A DNA stretch of 64,000 nt from CAVWDU01 sp963753815 (GCA_963753815.1 CAVWDU010000004.1:868001-932000), one strand, 5' to 3'; counted from the first letter of the stretch, positions 52,409-61,395 are shown. Notes: generated by a model not told the origin, from the letters alone. A program made the numbers and translations.

Positions 52409-54094
52409 ATGAGCACCGAGATCAAAACGGTCACCGACCATTTCTCCGTATCCTCGCAGATCGCGCCCGAGGATATCGCCCAGCTCGCCGCCAGCGGCGT
52501 GCGCTCGATTATCTGCAACCGTCCGGATGGCGAGGCCGGCGATCAACCCAATGTGGCCGAGATCGAGTCGGCGGCAGAGGCCGCAGGTCTCAGGCTGGTC
52601 TACCAGCCGGTCGTGTCGGGACAGTTCACGGATGCGGATGTCGATACCTTCAATGCCTACCTGGAAGCGCTACCGGCGCCCACACATGCCTATTGTCGCA
52701 CCGGCACCCGATCGATCACCCTGTGGGGACTGGCAGCGAAGCACCGCGGGGAGCCTGCCGCCGAGATACTCGACATCACCCGGCGGAACGGGTACGACCT
52801 CAGCAGTGCGCTGGGCCTGGCAACGAAAGTACCGGACGCAGCCGAGCGGGCAGCGGGCGATCGACATTTTGCCGTATTGATCGTCGGGGGTGGCGCTGCC
52901 GGCATCGCGGTGGCATCGAGCCTGCGCTCCAGGGCGGCAGACGTGTCAGTAGCCATCATCGATCCCGCGCAGGTTCATTACTATCAGCCCGGGTGGACGC
53001 TGGTAGGAGCGGGTGTGTTCCAACAGCAGGAAACCGTGAGGACCATGGCGTCTTTGATCCCGCCGGGGGTCGAATGGATCCAGGCGGCAGTCGGCACTTT
53101 TGAACCCGAGCAAAACAGGGTGACATTGGAGGACTCTCGACCCGTTTATTATGACCGGCTGATCGTCGCGCCGGGATTGAAACTCGACTGGCATGGCGTA
53201 GAGGGCCTGCCTGAGACGCTGGGGCACCACGGCGTCACCTCCAACTACCGCTTCGACCTGGCACCTTACACCTGGCAACTGGTGCAGCGTACCCGCGGCG
53301 GACGCGCCGTATTCACCCAGCCGCCCATGCCAATCAAGTGCGCCGGCGCACCGCAGAAAGCGCTGTACCTGTCCTGCGACTACTGGCACCGGAACGGCCT
53401 GCTGGATGACATCGAGGTGGAATTCTGCAATGCCGGCGATGTACTTTTCGGTGTCAAGGACTACGTCCCTGCACTCATGCGCTACATGGAGCGCTACGGC
53501 GCCCAGCTCAGCTTCGGCCACCGCCTGGTGCGCATCGACGGACCGGCCGGTAAGGCCTGGTTCGAGACGCGCACCAGCGACGGTGAAACCGTCGAGGTGG
53601 AGCGCGACTTCGACATGATTCACGTCTGCCCCCCCCAGTGTGCACCCGACTTCGTCCGTTCCAGCCCGCTGGCTGATGCCGCGGGCTGGGTGGATGTAGA
53701 CCAGAACACGCTGCAACACAAACGCTACTCCAACGTCTGGGGCCTGGGTGACGCAATGAATGCGCCCAACGCCAAGACCGCCGCCGCTGCGCGCATGCAG
53801 GCCCCGATTGTCGCCAATAATGTCCTCGTCGACATGGACCGGGAATCCGGGGTCGCCCATTACAACGGCTATGGCTCCTGCCCACTGACCGTGGAGCGCG
53901 GCAAAATCGTCCTGGCCGAGTTCGGCTACGGGGGCAAATTGCTGCCGAGCTTTCCCCGCTGGTTGATCAACGGCCAGCAACCATCGCGGCTCGCATGGAT
54001 GCTGAAAGAGAAAATCCTGCCGCCGGTCTACTGGAAGGCCATGCTCAAAGGGCGCGAATGGATGGTCGACCCGAACCAGAGCAAGCCGGGTTGA
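52409..54094 (+). CDS. sqr: DUF442-sulfide:quinone oxidoreductase fusion
   Basis: A 561-residue two-domain protein. Residues 1-115 are a DUF442 (tyrosine-phosphatase-like) domain, FSVSSQIAPEDIAQLAASGVRSIICNRPD, with a catalytic-type loop CRTGTRS at Cys96. From ~150 a type II SQR begins: the FAD motif VLIVGGGAAGIAVASSL, Cys311 in PIKCAGAPQKALYL and Cys491 in GYGSCPL, matching the redox pair of human SQOR in place and 180-residue spacing. It would oxidise sulfide to persulfide and pass electrons to quinone at the membrane. An extra CPPQC pair lies before the second cysteine. It follows pdo by 12 bases. Confidence 0.93.
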   Translation: MSTEIKTVTDHFSVSSQIAPEDIAQLAASGVRSIICNRPDGEAGDQPNVAEIESAAEAAGLRLVYQPVVSGQFTDADVDTFNAYLEALPAPTHAYCRTGTRSITLWGLAAKHRGEPAAEILDITRRNGYDLSSALGLATKVPDAAERAAGDRHFAVLIVGGGAAGIAVASSLRSRAADVSVAIIDPAQVHYYQPGWTLVGAGVFQQQETVRTMASLIPPGVEWIQAAVGTFEPEQNRVTLEDSRPVYYDRLIVAPGLKLDWHGVEGLPETLGHHGVTSNYRFDLAPYTWQLVQRTRGGRAVFTQPPMPIKCAGAPQKALYLSCDYWHRNGLLDDIEVEFCNAGDVLFGVKDYVPALMRYMERYGAQLSFGHRLVRIDGPAGKAWFETRTSDGETVEVERDFDMIHVCPPQCAPDFVRSSPLADAAGWVDVDQNTLQHKRYSNVWGLGDAMNAPNAKTAAAARMQAPIVANNVLVDMDRESGVAHYNGYGSCPLTVERGKIVLAEFGYGGKLLPSFPRWLINGQQPSRLAWMLKEKILPPVYWKAMLKGREWMVDPNQSKPG

Positions 54095-55827
54095 GCCGTT
54101 TCCCCGGCTCAGTATTCCCGCCCCTGGAATGGGGGCGGGACTACCGCAGCCACGACCTGATCAGTGACCTGCTGGCCGCTCTCATCGTCACGGTGATGCT
54201 GATTCCCCAGTCGCTGGCCTACGCCCTGCTGGCGGGGCTGCCGGCGGAAATGGGTCTCTACGCGAGCATGCTGCCGCTGGTGGCATATGCGCTTCTCGGC
54301 ACCAGTCGCACCCTGTCTGTGGGCCCGGTGGCCGTGGTGTCGTTGATGACCGCCGCCGCGGTGGGCGAGATTGCCCAGCAGGGCACCGTGGATTATGCCG
54401 TTGCCGCCATCGCAATGGCCATGATCTCGGGCCTGCTGTTGCTGCTTATGGGAATACTGCGCTTCGGCTTCCTGGCCAACTTTCTTTCGCACCCGGTTGT
54501 ATCGGGCTTCATCACCGCGTCCGGGATCATTATCGCCGTCAGTCAGCTGAAACATATCCTCGGCATCCCTGGTCACGGGGAGACCCTGCCGACGCTGCTC
54601 GTGTCACTGTGGCACGGTCTTTCGCAGTGGAACCCCGTTACGCTGGCCGTCGGCACCGCGGCCATCGCCTTCCTGTTCTGGAGCCGCTCCAGGCTGCAGC
54701 CGCTGTTACAGCGCCTGGGCATGGGGGACACGACGGCAGCCGTGGCGGCAAAAGCAGCGCCGGTACTGGTCATCTTTGCCAGTATCGCCGCCAGTTACCT
54801 GTTCGACTTCTCGGGCCGCGGCGTCGCCCTGGTGGGACACGTCCCCAGCGGGCTGCCGACCTTGCACCTGCCCGCCTTCGATGCGGGCCTGTGGTCACAA
54901 CTCGTGGTATCTGCCCTGCTGATCTCTATCATCGGCTTCGTCGAATCTGTGTCCGTGGGCAAGACACTGGCGGCAAAGCGGCGCCAGCGGATCGAACCCA
55001 ACCAGGAGCTGGTCGCGCTGGGTGCGGCCAACGTGGCCTCGGCAGTCTCCGCCGGCTTTCCCGTCACCGGCGGCTTCTCCCGATCGGTGGTCAACTTTGA
55101 TGCCGGCGCACGCACGCCCGCGGCCAGCGTTTTTGCCGCGGGGGGGATCGGTCTCGCGGCGCTGCTACTGACGCCAGTGCTCTTCCACCTGCCGCAGGCG
55201 ACACTGGCGGCCACGATCATCGTCGCCGTCATATCGCTGGTAGACCTGACACTATTGCGCAAGGCGTGGCACTCCTCCCCCGCTGACTTCATCGCAGTCG
55301 CACTGACCATAATCACCACCCTCATCCTGGGGGTTGAACTGGGCGTACTGGCCGGAATTGCCGCCTCGATCGCGCTTCATCTCTACAAAACGACGCGTCC
55401 CCATATCGCCGTGGTCGGTGCGGTCGCCGGCACCGAACACTTTCGCAACGTGGAACGGCACCGGGTCGTTACCTATCCTAACCTGGTCTCCCTGAGAATC
55501 GACGAGAGTCTCTACTTCGCCAACGCCAGTTACCTCGAAGACTATATCTACGGTCTCATCGCCAGGGATACCAACATTGAACACATCATCCTGCAGTGTA
55601 CGGCGGTGAATGAAATCGATCTCAGTGCGCTGGAAGCACTGGAGGCCATCGATCACCGGTTGCAGGAACTGGGCATCCAACTGCACCTGAGCGAGGTGAA
55701 GGGTCCGGTCATGGATGGCCTGAAAAAAACGGACTTTCTCGATCACCTGAGTGGCGAGGTCTTCCTGAGCCACTACCAGGCCGTCGAGGCGCTGAAGCCC
55801 CCGACGGTTCTGCCCTACAGTATCTGA
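54091..55827 (+). CDS. SulP-family anion transporter with STAS domain
   Basis: An inner-membrane transporter of 578 residues. TTG 54091 overlaps the sqr stop (TTGA), so translation is coupled. The membrane part has VTVMLIPQSLAYALLAGLPAEMGLYASMLPLVAYALLGTSRTLSVGPVA, the SulP signature, and some ten to twelve hydrophobic segments up to about 400. A C-terminal STAS domain follows (LVSLRIDESLYFANASYLEDYI...IILQCTAVNEIDLSALEALEAI). Export of sulfite or sulfate formed by the preceding enzymes, or uptake of a sulfur anion, is inferred from position. Confidence 0.92.
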   Translation: MSRFPGSVFPPLEWGRDYRSHDLISDLLAALIVTVMLIPQSLAYALLAGLPAEMGLYASMLPLVAYALLGTSRTLSVGPVAVVSLMTAAAVGEIAQQGTVDYAVAAIAMAMISGLLLLLMGILRFGFLANFLSHPVVSGFITASGIIIAVSQLKHILGIPGHGETLPTLLVSLWHGLSQWNPVTLAVGTAAIAFLFWSRSRLQPLLQRLGMGDTTAAVAAKAAPVLVIFASIAASYLFDFSGRGVALVGHVPSGLPTLHLPAFDAGLWSQLVVSALLISIIGFVESVSVGKTLAAKRRQRIEPNQELVALGAANVASAVSAGFPVTGGFSRSVVNFDAGARTPAASVFAAGGIGLAALLLTPVLFHLPQATLAATIIVAVISLVDLTLLRKAWHSSPADFIAVALTIITTLILGVELGVLAGIAASIALHLYKTTRPHIAVVGAVAGTEHFRNVERHRVVTYPNLVSLRIDESLYFANASYLEDYIYGLIARDTNIEHIILQCTAVNEIDLSALEALEAIDHRLQELGIQLHLSEVKGPVMDGLKKTDFLDHLSGEVFLSHYQAVEALKPPTVLPYSI

Positions 55828-55851
55828 GCGTCCCGGGCTAACCCGCCAGCG

Positions 55852-55870
55852 ACCGGGAAAAGGGCCCGGT
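55852..55870 (+). terminator. Weak hairpin after the SulP gene
   Basis: ACCGGG at 55852-55857 pairs with CCCGGT at 55865-55870, about 25 bases after the SulP stop. There is no U-run, so it would terminate only weakly or protect the 3' end. Confidence 0.3.
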
Positions 55871-55935
55871 GCCCGCAGCTACTGGCTCGCATACCGGTAA
55901 CTCCATCTTGCAGAGCACAGGGAGCGCACGAGCGC

Positions 55936-56509
55936 TCAAAGCAGGGCGAGAAAAGCCAGTATCGCGGCGAACAGGACCAAACCCGGAATGCAGAACAGCG
56001 AGACCGTGGCCAGCAGTATCGACCAGGGATTGATCATTGACCCGATGTTGACGTACGCACCCAGCAAACCACGCGCTTCCAGCGCGAGTGAGCCCAATTG
56101 CCGGATGTTGCCAACGGCGTGAGCCAGCCTGCGAGGCGCAGAGGGCTCAGCTGTCCGAATCCTGGCAACACTTTCCTCGACTTCGCCACGGCTATCGCTG
56201 ATGAGCTCCCCGACCGTCCACGGCAGCTGTCGCAACTCTTCCAGGCCCCACCAGAATCGTAGCAGGATCAAGACGGGAATCAGCGCGGAACAACACCACG
56301 ACGACTGCAAACCAGGTGTTCAGTCCCGCTACATGGATCATCCAGACAGCAATCCACGCGACGGCTGCAGCGCCCAGGAGAGCGCCCAGCCTGCAGGTGA
56401 GAGACAGGCCATCAACCACGGGCAACAGGCGTCCGAACAGGTCGATCAGCAGGCCTTTCCTAGCCTTGACCTGTTCCGGCGCGGGCGCTCCGTCCACCTT
56501 GTCGCTCAC
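55936..56509 (-). pseudogene. Small membrane protein gene with one-base frameshift
   Basis: Two overlapping frames form one protein if one C near 56287-56288 is removed. The first part starts at GTG 56509: VSDKVDGAPAPEQVKARKGL, then two membrane helices including LGALLGAAAVAWIAVWMIHV and TWFAVVVVLF. The second part continues ALIPVLILLRFWWGLEELRQLPWTVGELI, a charged helical stretch, and two more hydrophobic helices near the end (SILLATVSLFCIPGLVLFAAILAFLALL). The corrected product is about 190 residues. I do not recognise a function. The total length, 574 bases, is one more than a multiple of three. Confidence 0.65.
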
Positions 56510-56652
56510 TGTATCGACACGGCAGCAGCCGCCAGACTGGGCCCCGCATACCGGCACAGCGCGCACCTGCCGGTGCAACGCTTAGCGCAATACCGGGCCG
56601 CCACATCCAGGGCGAGCACGGGCCGCAGGGTGACACAGAACGAATACAGGCA

Positions 56653-57577
56653 TCAGAAACGAAGCTGCAGTGCCGCACCGTAGGCATCGAAATCATTGCC
56701 AACCCGGGTCTGCGCGCCGGTACTCGCGAATACTTTAAGGCTGAGCCGCTTGGTCAGCGGTGTCGAAAACGTCAACCCCAAGCGCGCGTTCTCGAGGTAG
56801 TCATCCTTCTCTACACCATCGATCGTGGTCTCGCCACCGCGGAAAAAGTTGGCGTTCAGCGACAGCCAGCGTCCGTGGTTGAAATTGTAGGTCAGGTGCG
56901 CCTGGACCTGGTAAATGGGGTCCTGTTCAAGCTCGCTGTTATTGAAAAAGTCGTCGTTGTCTTCGAAGATCCGCACGGAACCCGCGAGTTCCCACAGCCA
57001 CCGGCCGCTCTGGTAGGACATACCCAGCCCGGGCCGTATCACCCAGCGATTGGTGCCCGCATTGATGAGTTGACGCGACGTGTAGTCTCCGAACGGCGCG
57101 ATACACTTGCAGGCTCGTACCCACGACCAGCCCGGGCTTCCAGCTCATGAATTCGCGCAAATCCTTGGCCGGCGCGCCGTAGAAGTTATAGGCAAACCGT
57201 ATGCTGGGGTCCAGGTACTCACAGCGGCGGCCCTCGGTGAATTCACCGAGAAACGTCGCCGAGCCCTCGTAGCAGGTGCGCGCTGCCGATACCGCGAGCT
57301 TGGCGGAATTCCCCGCCACCTCGAGGGTCCGCGCGTAGCCCATGGCGAGCACATCGATGGTCAATTCGGCATTCTGGATCGGCGCGGAGGGCGTGGGCGC
57401 AAGATCGCCCTCGAGGCGCGAACCGCCCATTACGGCGAAGTTGAGGCCCACCGGGACGTTCGTATAGGAACGGGGTTCCAGTGACTGGCCCAGGGTCGGG
57501 GGCGCCAGCAGCAACAGGGTCAGGCTCAACACCAGGCCCGTTAGTGTTGCCAGATCGCCGGTAAGGAATAAGCGCAT
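56653..57577 (-). pseudogene. Outer-membrane beta-barrel protein (phenol-degradation MetA type), one-base frameshift
   Basis: The frame starts at ATG 57577 with a signal peptide and a hydrophobic stretch (LVLSLTLLLLAPPTLGQ), then SYTNVPVGLNFAVMGGSRLEGDLA, and stays good to GLVVGTSLQV. There one surplus base (about 57100) breaks it; the next frame reads APFGDYTSRQLINAGTNRW and then RPGLGMSYQSGRWLWELAGSVRIFEDNDDFFN to the terminal barrel residues AALQLRF. This is the pattern of transporter-like barrel proteins of the PF13557 type. The corrected length is about 307 residues. The substrate is unknown. Confidence 0.72.
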
Positions 57578-57583
57578 GGCGGG

Positions 57584-58291
57584 TCAGACGTCCTCGGTCC
57601 TGGCGCCCACGACCATGTCGCGCGCGTTGCGCGAGAAAGCCTCGGCATCCTGTTCGCGACTGGCGTCCATCAGCTCGGCGATATCGACGGGCACGGTTAC
57701 CCCACGCCTGGCGCCGGGCCTGGCGGCGATGTCACCCATCCAGCGACTCAGGTGATCGAGCCCTTCTATGTCGATACCGGACCAGCGATGAGTGCGCACC
57801 CAGGGCCAGGTTGCCATATCGGCGATGGAGTAATCGCCGGCGAGATACTGCACCTCGGCGAGTCGATCATTCAGCACCTCGAAAAGGCGGCGCCCCTCGG
57901 CCTGGTAGCGGTCGATCGCTGGCTGGATTTTCTCCGGGAAGTAGCGATAGAACACATTGGCCTGTCCCATCATCGGGCCCACGCCACCCATCTGGAACAT
58001 CAGCCATTGCAGGGTGACCGAGCGACCGCGGGTATCCGTAGGCAGGAATCGACCGCACTTTTCAGCGAGGTATACCAGAATCGCGCCAGACTCGAAGACG
58101 GCAAAGTCGCTCTCGTCAGAGTCGACAATCGCCGGAATCCGCCCGTTCGGACAGAGTGAGAGGTAGTCCGGGGACTTCTGCTCGCCCTCGCGCAGATCGA
58201 CGGTATGCACGGAGTACGGAATTGCCATTTCCTCCAGCGCGACCGATGCCTTGTACCCGTTGGGCGTCGGCGCGGTGTAAAGATGAATCAT
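57584..58291 (-). CDS. Glutathione S-transferase (YfcG/Ure2-like)
   Basis: A 235-residue cytoplasmic GST. The thioredoxin-like N-domain reads MIHLYTAPTPNGYKASVALEEM, with the Asn that interacts with glutathione in Nu-class enzymes such as YfcG, then CPNGRIPAIVDSDESDFAVFESGAILVYLAEK. The C-terminal helical domain has the family phrase GPMMGQANVFYRYFPEKIQPAIDRY and LAGDYSIADMATWPWV. Disulfide-reductase activity, as in YfcG, is more likely than classical conjugation. The barrel-protein gene starts 6 bp downstream. Confidence 0.91.
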   Translation of the reverse strand: MIHLYTAPTPNGYKASVALEEMAIPYSVHTVDLREGEQKSPDYLSLCPNGRIPAIVDSDESDFAVFESGAILVYLAEKCGRFLPTDTRGRSVTLQWLMFQMGGVGPMMGQANVFYRYFPEKIQPAIDRYQAEGRRLFEVLNDRLAEVQYLAGDYSIADMATWPWVRTHRWSGIDIEGLDHLSRWMGDIAARPGARRGVTVPVDIAELMDASREQDAEAFSRNARDMVVGARTEDV

Positions 58292-58426
58292 TGCTTATCC
58301 TCCGGCGGTTTTATTGTGCAATCGTGCACCCGCTCCCCGGTGAGCGCCGGGTAGAGACGCCATACCCGACCCGGGCCGGTGCTGGCGAGTAATACTACCG
58401 GCTCAACCCGCCCGTTAACAGCACGC

Positions 58427-58906
58427 TCAGGCAAGACCCAATCCGGAAATCAGTGCGATCACATCGTCGTGGTGGGTCTTGGTTTTTACTTTGTCCACCA
58501 CCTGCTTCAAGCGGCCATCCTTGCCGATGATAAATGTGGTTCGCAGAATCCCCATGGATTCGCGCCCCATGAACTTCTTCAATCCCCATACACCGTACTT
58601 CTCGGCCACAGCGTGGTCTTCGTCCGAGAGTAAGGTGAAGTTCAGCCCCTCCTTGTCGATGAACTTTGCGAGTTTCTTCACCGGATCGGGACTGACCCCG
58701 AGCACTACAGTATCGAGCTTCGACAACGCCTTCTGGCTGTCGCGGATGCCACAGGCCTGCACGGTGCAGCCGGGGGTCATGGCACGGGGGTAAAAGTACA
58801 GGACGACGTTCTTCTGATCGCGGAAATCACGGATAGCGACCTTGTTGCCGTCCTGGTCCGGGAGGGTGAACGCGGGCGCGAGGTTGCCAATTTTAGGAAA
58901 TGCCAT
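58427..58906 (-). CDS. bcp: Thioredoxin-dependent thiol peroxidase Bcp
   Basis: A peroxiredoxin Q of 159 residues that reduces hydrogen peroxide and organic hydroperoxides. The peroxidatic cysteine is in FYPRAMTPGCTVQACGIRD; the second cysteine five residues on is the resolving one found in E. coli Bcp. KKFMGRESMGILRTTFIIGKDG is also typical. The gene stands alone between the GST and NUDIX genes. Confidence 0.94.
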   Translation of the reverse strand: MAFPKIGNLAPAFTLPDQDGNKVAIRDFRDQKNVVLYFYPRAMTPGCTVQACGIRDSQKALSKLDTVVLGVSPDPVKKLAKFIDKEGLNFTLLSDEDHAVAEKYGVWGLKKFMGRESMGILRTTFIIGKDGRLKQVVDKVKTKTHHDDVIALISGLGLA

Positions 58907-58995
58907 CGGTGGGTCTACTCCTGTGTTGGGCCGGCTCCTGCGCAGCAGGCCGGCAGTGTGTGATTGCTGGTGAGTTAATCAAACACCGGTGTTCG

Positions 58996-59556
58996 TTAGA
59001 TGCGCGGCCTGGTGCCACCCTCTCGCCGGTGCAGGATTGCCGACGCCCTGACCGGAAAATGGCCCGCGCGCCTGTCGTCAAAATACTCCCGGAGTGTTTC
59101 CTTGACCACCGGGAAAGCGATGCTATCCCAGGGCATGTCGTCTTCGTCGAACAGGTGCGTTTCCAGGCTTTCAGGCCCGGGTTGGTGCTCGCCGCCGTCC
59201 AGCTCACAGCGGTAGAACATGTACACCTGGCTGATATAGGGCACGTCGAATACGCGGTATAGCTCGAGGTTGCTGACTCGCGCACGCGCCTCCTCCCAGG
59301 TTTCCCGGGCGGCGCCCTCCGGCGTGGTCTCGCCGTTCTCCATGAAGCCCGCCGGCAATGTCCAGTAATTCTTGCGCGGTTCGATGGCGCGCAGGCACAT
59401 GAGCACCCGGTCTCCATACGCCGGCAAGGTACCGACAATGACTCGAGGGTTGATATAGTGAATCAGGGAACAACTTGAGCAGACGAATCGCTCGCGGTCA
59501 TCCCCTTCCGGAACAACAAGCACGATCGAACTGCCGCAACTGCTGCAGAATTTCAT
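58996..59556 (-). CDS. NUDIX hydrolase with N-terminal zinc ribbon
   Basis: A 186-residue protein from ATG 59556, MKFCSSCGSSIVL, with two CxxC pairs (CSSC and CSSC about 20 residues apart) that form a zinc ribbon as in NudC. The NUDIX box is GFMENGETTPEGAARETWEEARA. It lacks the SQPWPFPxS motif of NADH pyrophosphatase, so it is probably another nucleotide or sugar-nucleotide hydrolase. The flavin-reductase gene is 58 bases upstream on the same strand. Confidence 0.88.
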   Translation of the reverse strand: MKFCSSCGSSIVLVVPEGDDRERFVCSSCSLIHYINPRVIVGTLPAYGDRVLMCLRAIEPRKNYWTLPAGFMENGETTPEGAARETWEEARARVSNLELYRVFDVPYISQVYMFYRCELDGGEHQPGPESLETHLFDEDDMPWDSIAFPVVKETLREYFDDRRAGHFPVRASAILHRREGGTRPRI

Positions 59557-59614
59557 CGGCAGGCCACCACCCGGGGAGCATTGCCCGGTACCGTCGGATG
59601 CGCGAGGCGATGCA

Positions 59615-60106
59615 TCAGCCGGTGGCCGCCGAGAGGCGGCGATAGGCGCCCCCGAAAAAGACCAGGGGTTCCTCATCGGCCTGTTTCACCAGGTTCAGCA
59701 CCCGGCCGATGATAATGAGGTGGTCACCGGCTTCATGCGTCACGTCCAACTCGCACTCGAGGCTGACCAGCGCGTCGTGCAGCAGCGGCACACCCCAGTC
59801 TCCGCGGCGATAATGCCCGGCTTCCATGGTGTTCGCACCCCGACGCGCATAGTGGGTCGAAAGGTGCTCCTGATGTGTTGAAAGCACGTTGATACCGAAA
59901 TAACGCGGCGTAGAAAAATCGGCGTAGCGTTCAGAATCTTTCTGTAAACTCCACAGTACCAGTGGCGGGTCCAGGGACACGGACGAAAACGAATTCGCTG
60001 TGATACCCACTGCAGTCATGTCCTCGCGCAGGGTCGTGATCACGCATATTCCGGTGGCGAATCGCCCCAGGACCGCACGCAGCTCAGGACTCTCAAACGA
60101 CATCAT
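59615..60106 (-). CDS. Flavin reductase family protein
   Basis: A 163-residue FMN-binding split-barrel protein like HpaC or other reductases of two-component monooxygenases. It opens SPELRAVLGRFATGICVITTL and continues GITANSFSSVSLDPPLVLWSLQKDSERY, the flavin loop, then DHLIIIGRVLNL. ATG 60106 or 60103 follows AGAGGAAC. No monooxygenase component is nearby. It lies 54 bases downstream of moaE. Confidence 0.88.
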   Translation of the reverse strand: MMSFESPELRAVLGRFATGICVITTLREDMTAVGITANSFSSVSLDPPLVLWSLQKDSERYADFSTPRYFGINVLSTHQEHLSTHYARRGANTMEAGHYRRGDWGVPLLHDALVSLECELDVTHEAGDHLIIIGRVLNLVKQADEEPLVFFGGAYRRLSAATG

Positions 60107-60160
60107 CTGGTTCCTCTAAGAGAACTGTATCTATACTGACGCAACCGACCCACCTGCGGG

Positions 60161-60643
60161 CTACTCCGAATGACTATTTTCAGAAAGGGTCCATCGCGCT
60201 GCTCTGTCACTGTCGGAGGCGCGCGCTTGCACCCACCGCATCTGCGGCGGAACGCCCTCTTTCTTCCACAACGGCGCCCGGGTCTTGAGGTAATCCATGA
60301 CAAATTCGCAGGCCGAGAATGCCTGCCCGCGATGAGCACTGGCCACGCCGACCCACACGATCTGATCACCCGCTTGCAGCCACCCGACCCTATGCACCAC
60401 AGACGCGGCGTGCAGATCGTAGCGCCCGGCCGCCGTGGCTAGAATCGACTCGATGCTGCGCTCCGTCATCCCCGGGTAATGCTCGAGAAACATACGCCAC
60501 CCCGGACGCGCCTGTTCGTCTGCCCTGACATGACCGGTGAAACCCGCGACCGCCCCGACACCGTGATCTTTGGCGAGGAGTCGGTGCTGCAGAGCGGCAA
60601 CATCGAAATCGGCGTGCTGAACCAGCACCGACAAGCGGGTCAC
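60161..60643 (-). CDS. moaE: Molybdopterin synthase catalytic subunit MoaE
   Basis: The large subunit of molybdopterin synthase, 160 residues, which takes two sulfurs from MoaD thiocarboxylates to convert precursor Z. FTGHVRADEQARPGWRMFLEHYPGMTERSIESI, HRVGWLQAGDQIVWVGVASAHRGQAF and LKTRAPLWKKE include the conserved arginines, histidines and active-site lysines. It follows moaD by 3 bases. Confidence 0.95.
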   Translation of the reverse strand: MTRLSVLVQHADFDVAALQHRLLAKDHGVGAVAGFTGHVRADEQARPGWRMFLEHYPGMTERSIESILATAAGRYDLHAASVVHRVGWLQAGDQIVWVGVASAHRGQAFSACEFVMDYLKTRAPLWKKEGVPPQMRWVQARASDSDRAARWTLSENSHSE

Positions 60644-60646
60644 TGG

Positions 60647-60901
60647 TCAGCCCCCGGTGACGGGCGGGTAAAATGCCACCTCGTCGCCATCACTGATGGT
60701 TACGTCGAGTTCCGATACGCGGTGGTTGACCGCGCGGATCAGGTTCTCCTGGCCAAAAACCGCGGCCCACTCCGGACCCCGGGTATCGATCAGCCACTGT
60801 TGCAAGTCCTGCAGCGTATCCATCCCGCGCTGCCAGGGAATCTCCAGACCGTCACAGCCCAGTCGTTCGCGCACGCCAGCAAAGAACACCACCCTCACCA
60901 T
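60647..60901 (-). CDS. moaD: Molybdopterin synthase sulfur carrier MoaD
   Basis: A ubiquitin-like sulfur carrier of 84 residues ending in the essential Gly-Gly (FYPPVTGG). The ATG at 60901 overlaps the moaC stop (TAATG). MVRVVFFAGVRERLG and AVNHRVSELDVTISDGDEVAFYPP are characteristic. Confidence 0.95.
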   Translation of the reverse strand: MVRVVFFAGVRERLGCDGLEIPWQRGMDTLQDLQQWLIDTRGPEWAAVFGQENLIRAVNHRVSELDVTISDGDEVAFYPPVTGG

Positions 60902-61395
60902 TAATCGTCCCCCGCGGTGTCCCCAGCGTGCCACGCACCGGACCGTCCACCCTGTTTCTCGAGAACGCGAATCTGGTCGATGGACATACCACGATCGACC
61001 GCCTTACACATGTCATAAATAGTCAGGGCGGCTACGGAAGCAGCCGTCATCGCTTCCATTTCTACACCCGTGCGCTCTCTCACCCGGCAGCGGGCCTCGA
61101 CTCTCACACAGGACTGGTCGTCGTCGATAGTAAACTCGATGGCAACGACACTGAGCAGCAGCTGATGACACAGCGGTATCAGCTCCCAACAGCGCTTGGC
61201 CGCCTGGATTCCCGCCACTCTCGCCACCGCCAGCACATCGCCTTTGCGATGGTCGCCTCCCTTGATCAGGGACAGGGTTTGGGGCTGCATTCGGACGACC
61301 GCCTCGGCGCGGGCGATACGTTCGGTGACGGGCTTGGCGCCGACATCCACCATCCGGGCGGCGCCCTCGTCGTCAAGGTGTGTCAGCTTGTTCAT
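60901..61395 (-). CDS. moaC: Cyclic pyranopterin monophosphate synthase MoaC
   Basis: A 164-residue enzyme acting with MoaA to make precursor Z from GTP. ATG 61395 gives MNKLTHLDDEGAARMVDVGAKPVTERIA. The family motifs GGDHRKGDVLAVARVAGIQAAKRCWELIPLCHQL and RTGVEMEAMTAASVAALTIYDMCKA include the active-site Lys and Asp residues. moaA is not in the window, and no clear molybdenum-cofactor riboswitch consensus precedes it. Confidence 0.96.
   Translation of the reverse strand: MNKLTHLDDEGAARMVDVGAKPVTERIARAEAVVRMQPQTLSLIKGGDHRKGDVLAVARVAGIQAAKRCWELIPLCHQLLLSVVAIEFTIDDDQSCVRVEARCRVRERTGVEMEAMTAASVAALTIYDMCKAVDRGMSIDQIRVLEKQGGRSGAWHAGDTAGDD

Noticed and set aside
53700..53760. Apparent loss of a redox cysteine in SQR (GDA instead of GDC)
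   Set aside because: Counting residues shows that the human partner cysteine corresponds to GYTSCPL, which is present here as GYGSCPL (Cys491); the GDC position is not the catalytic one.
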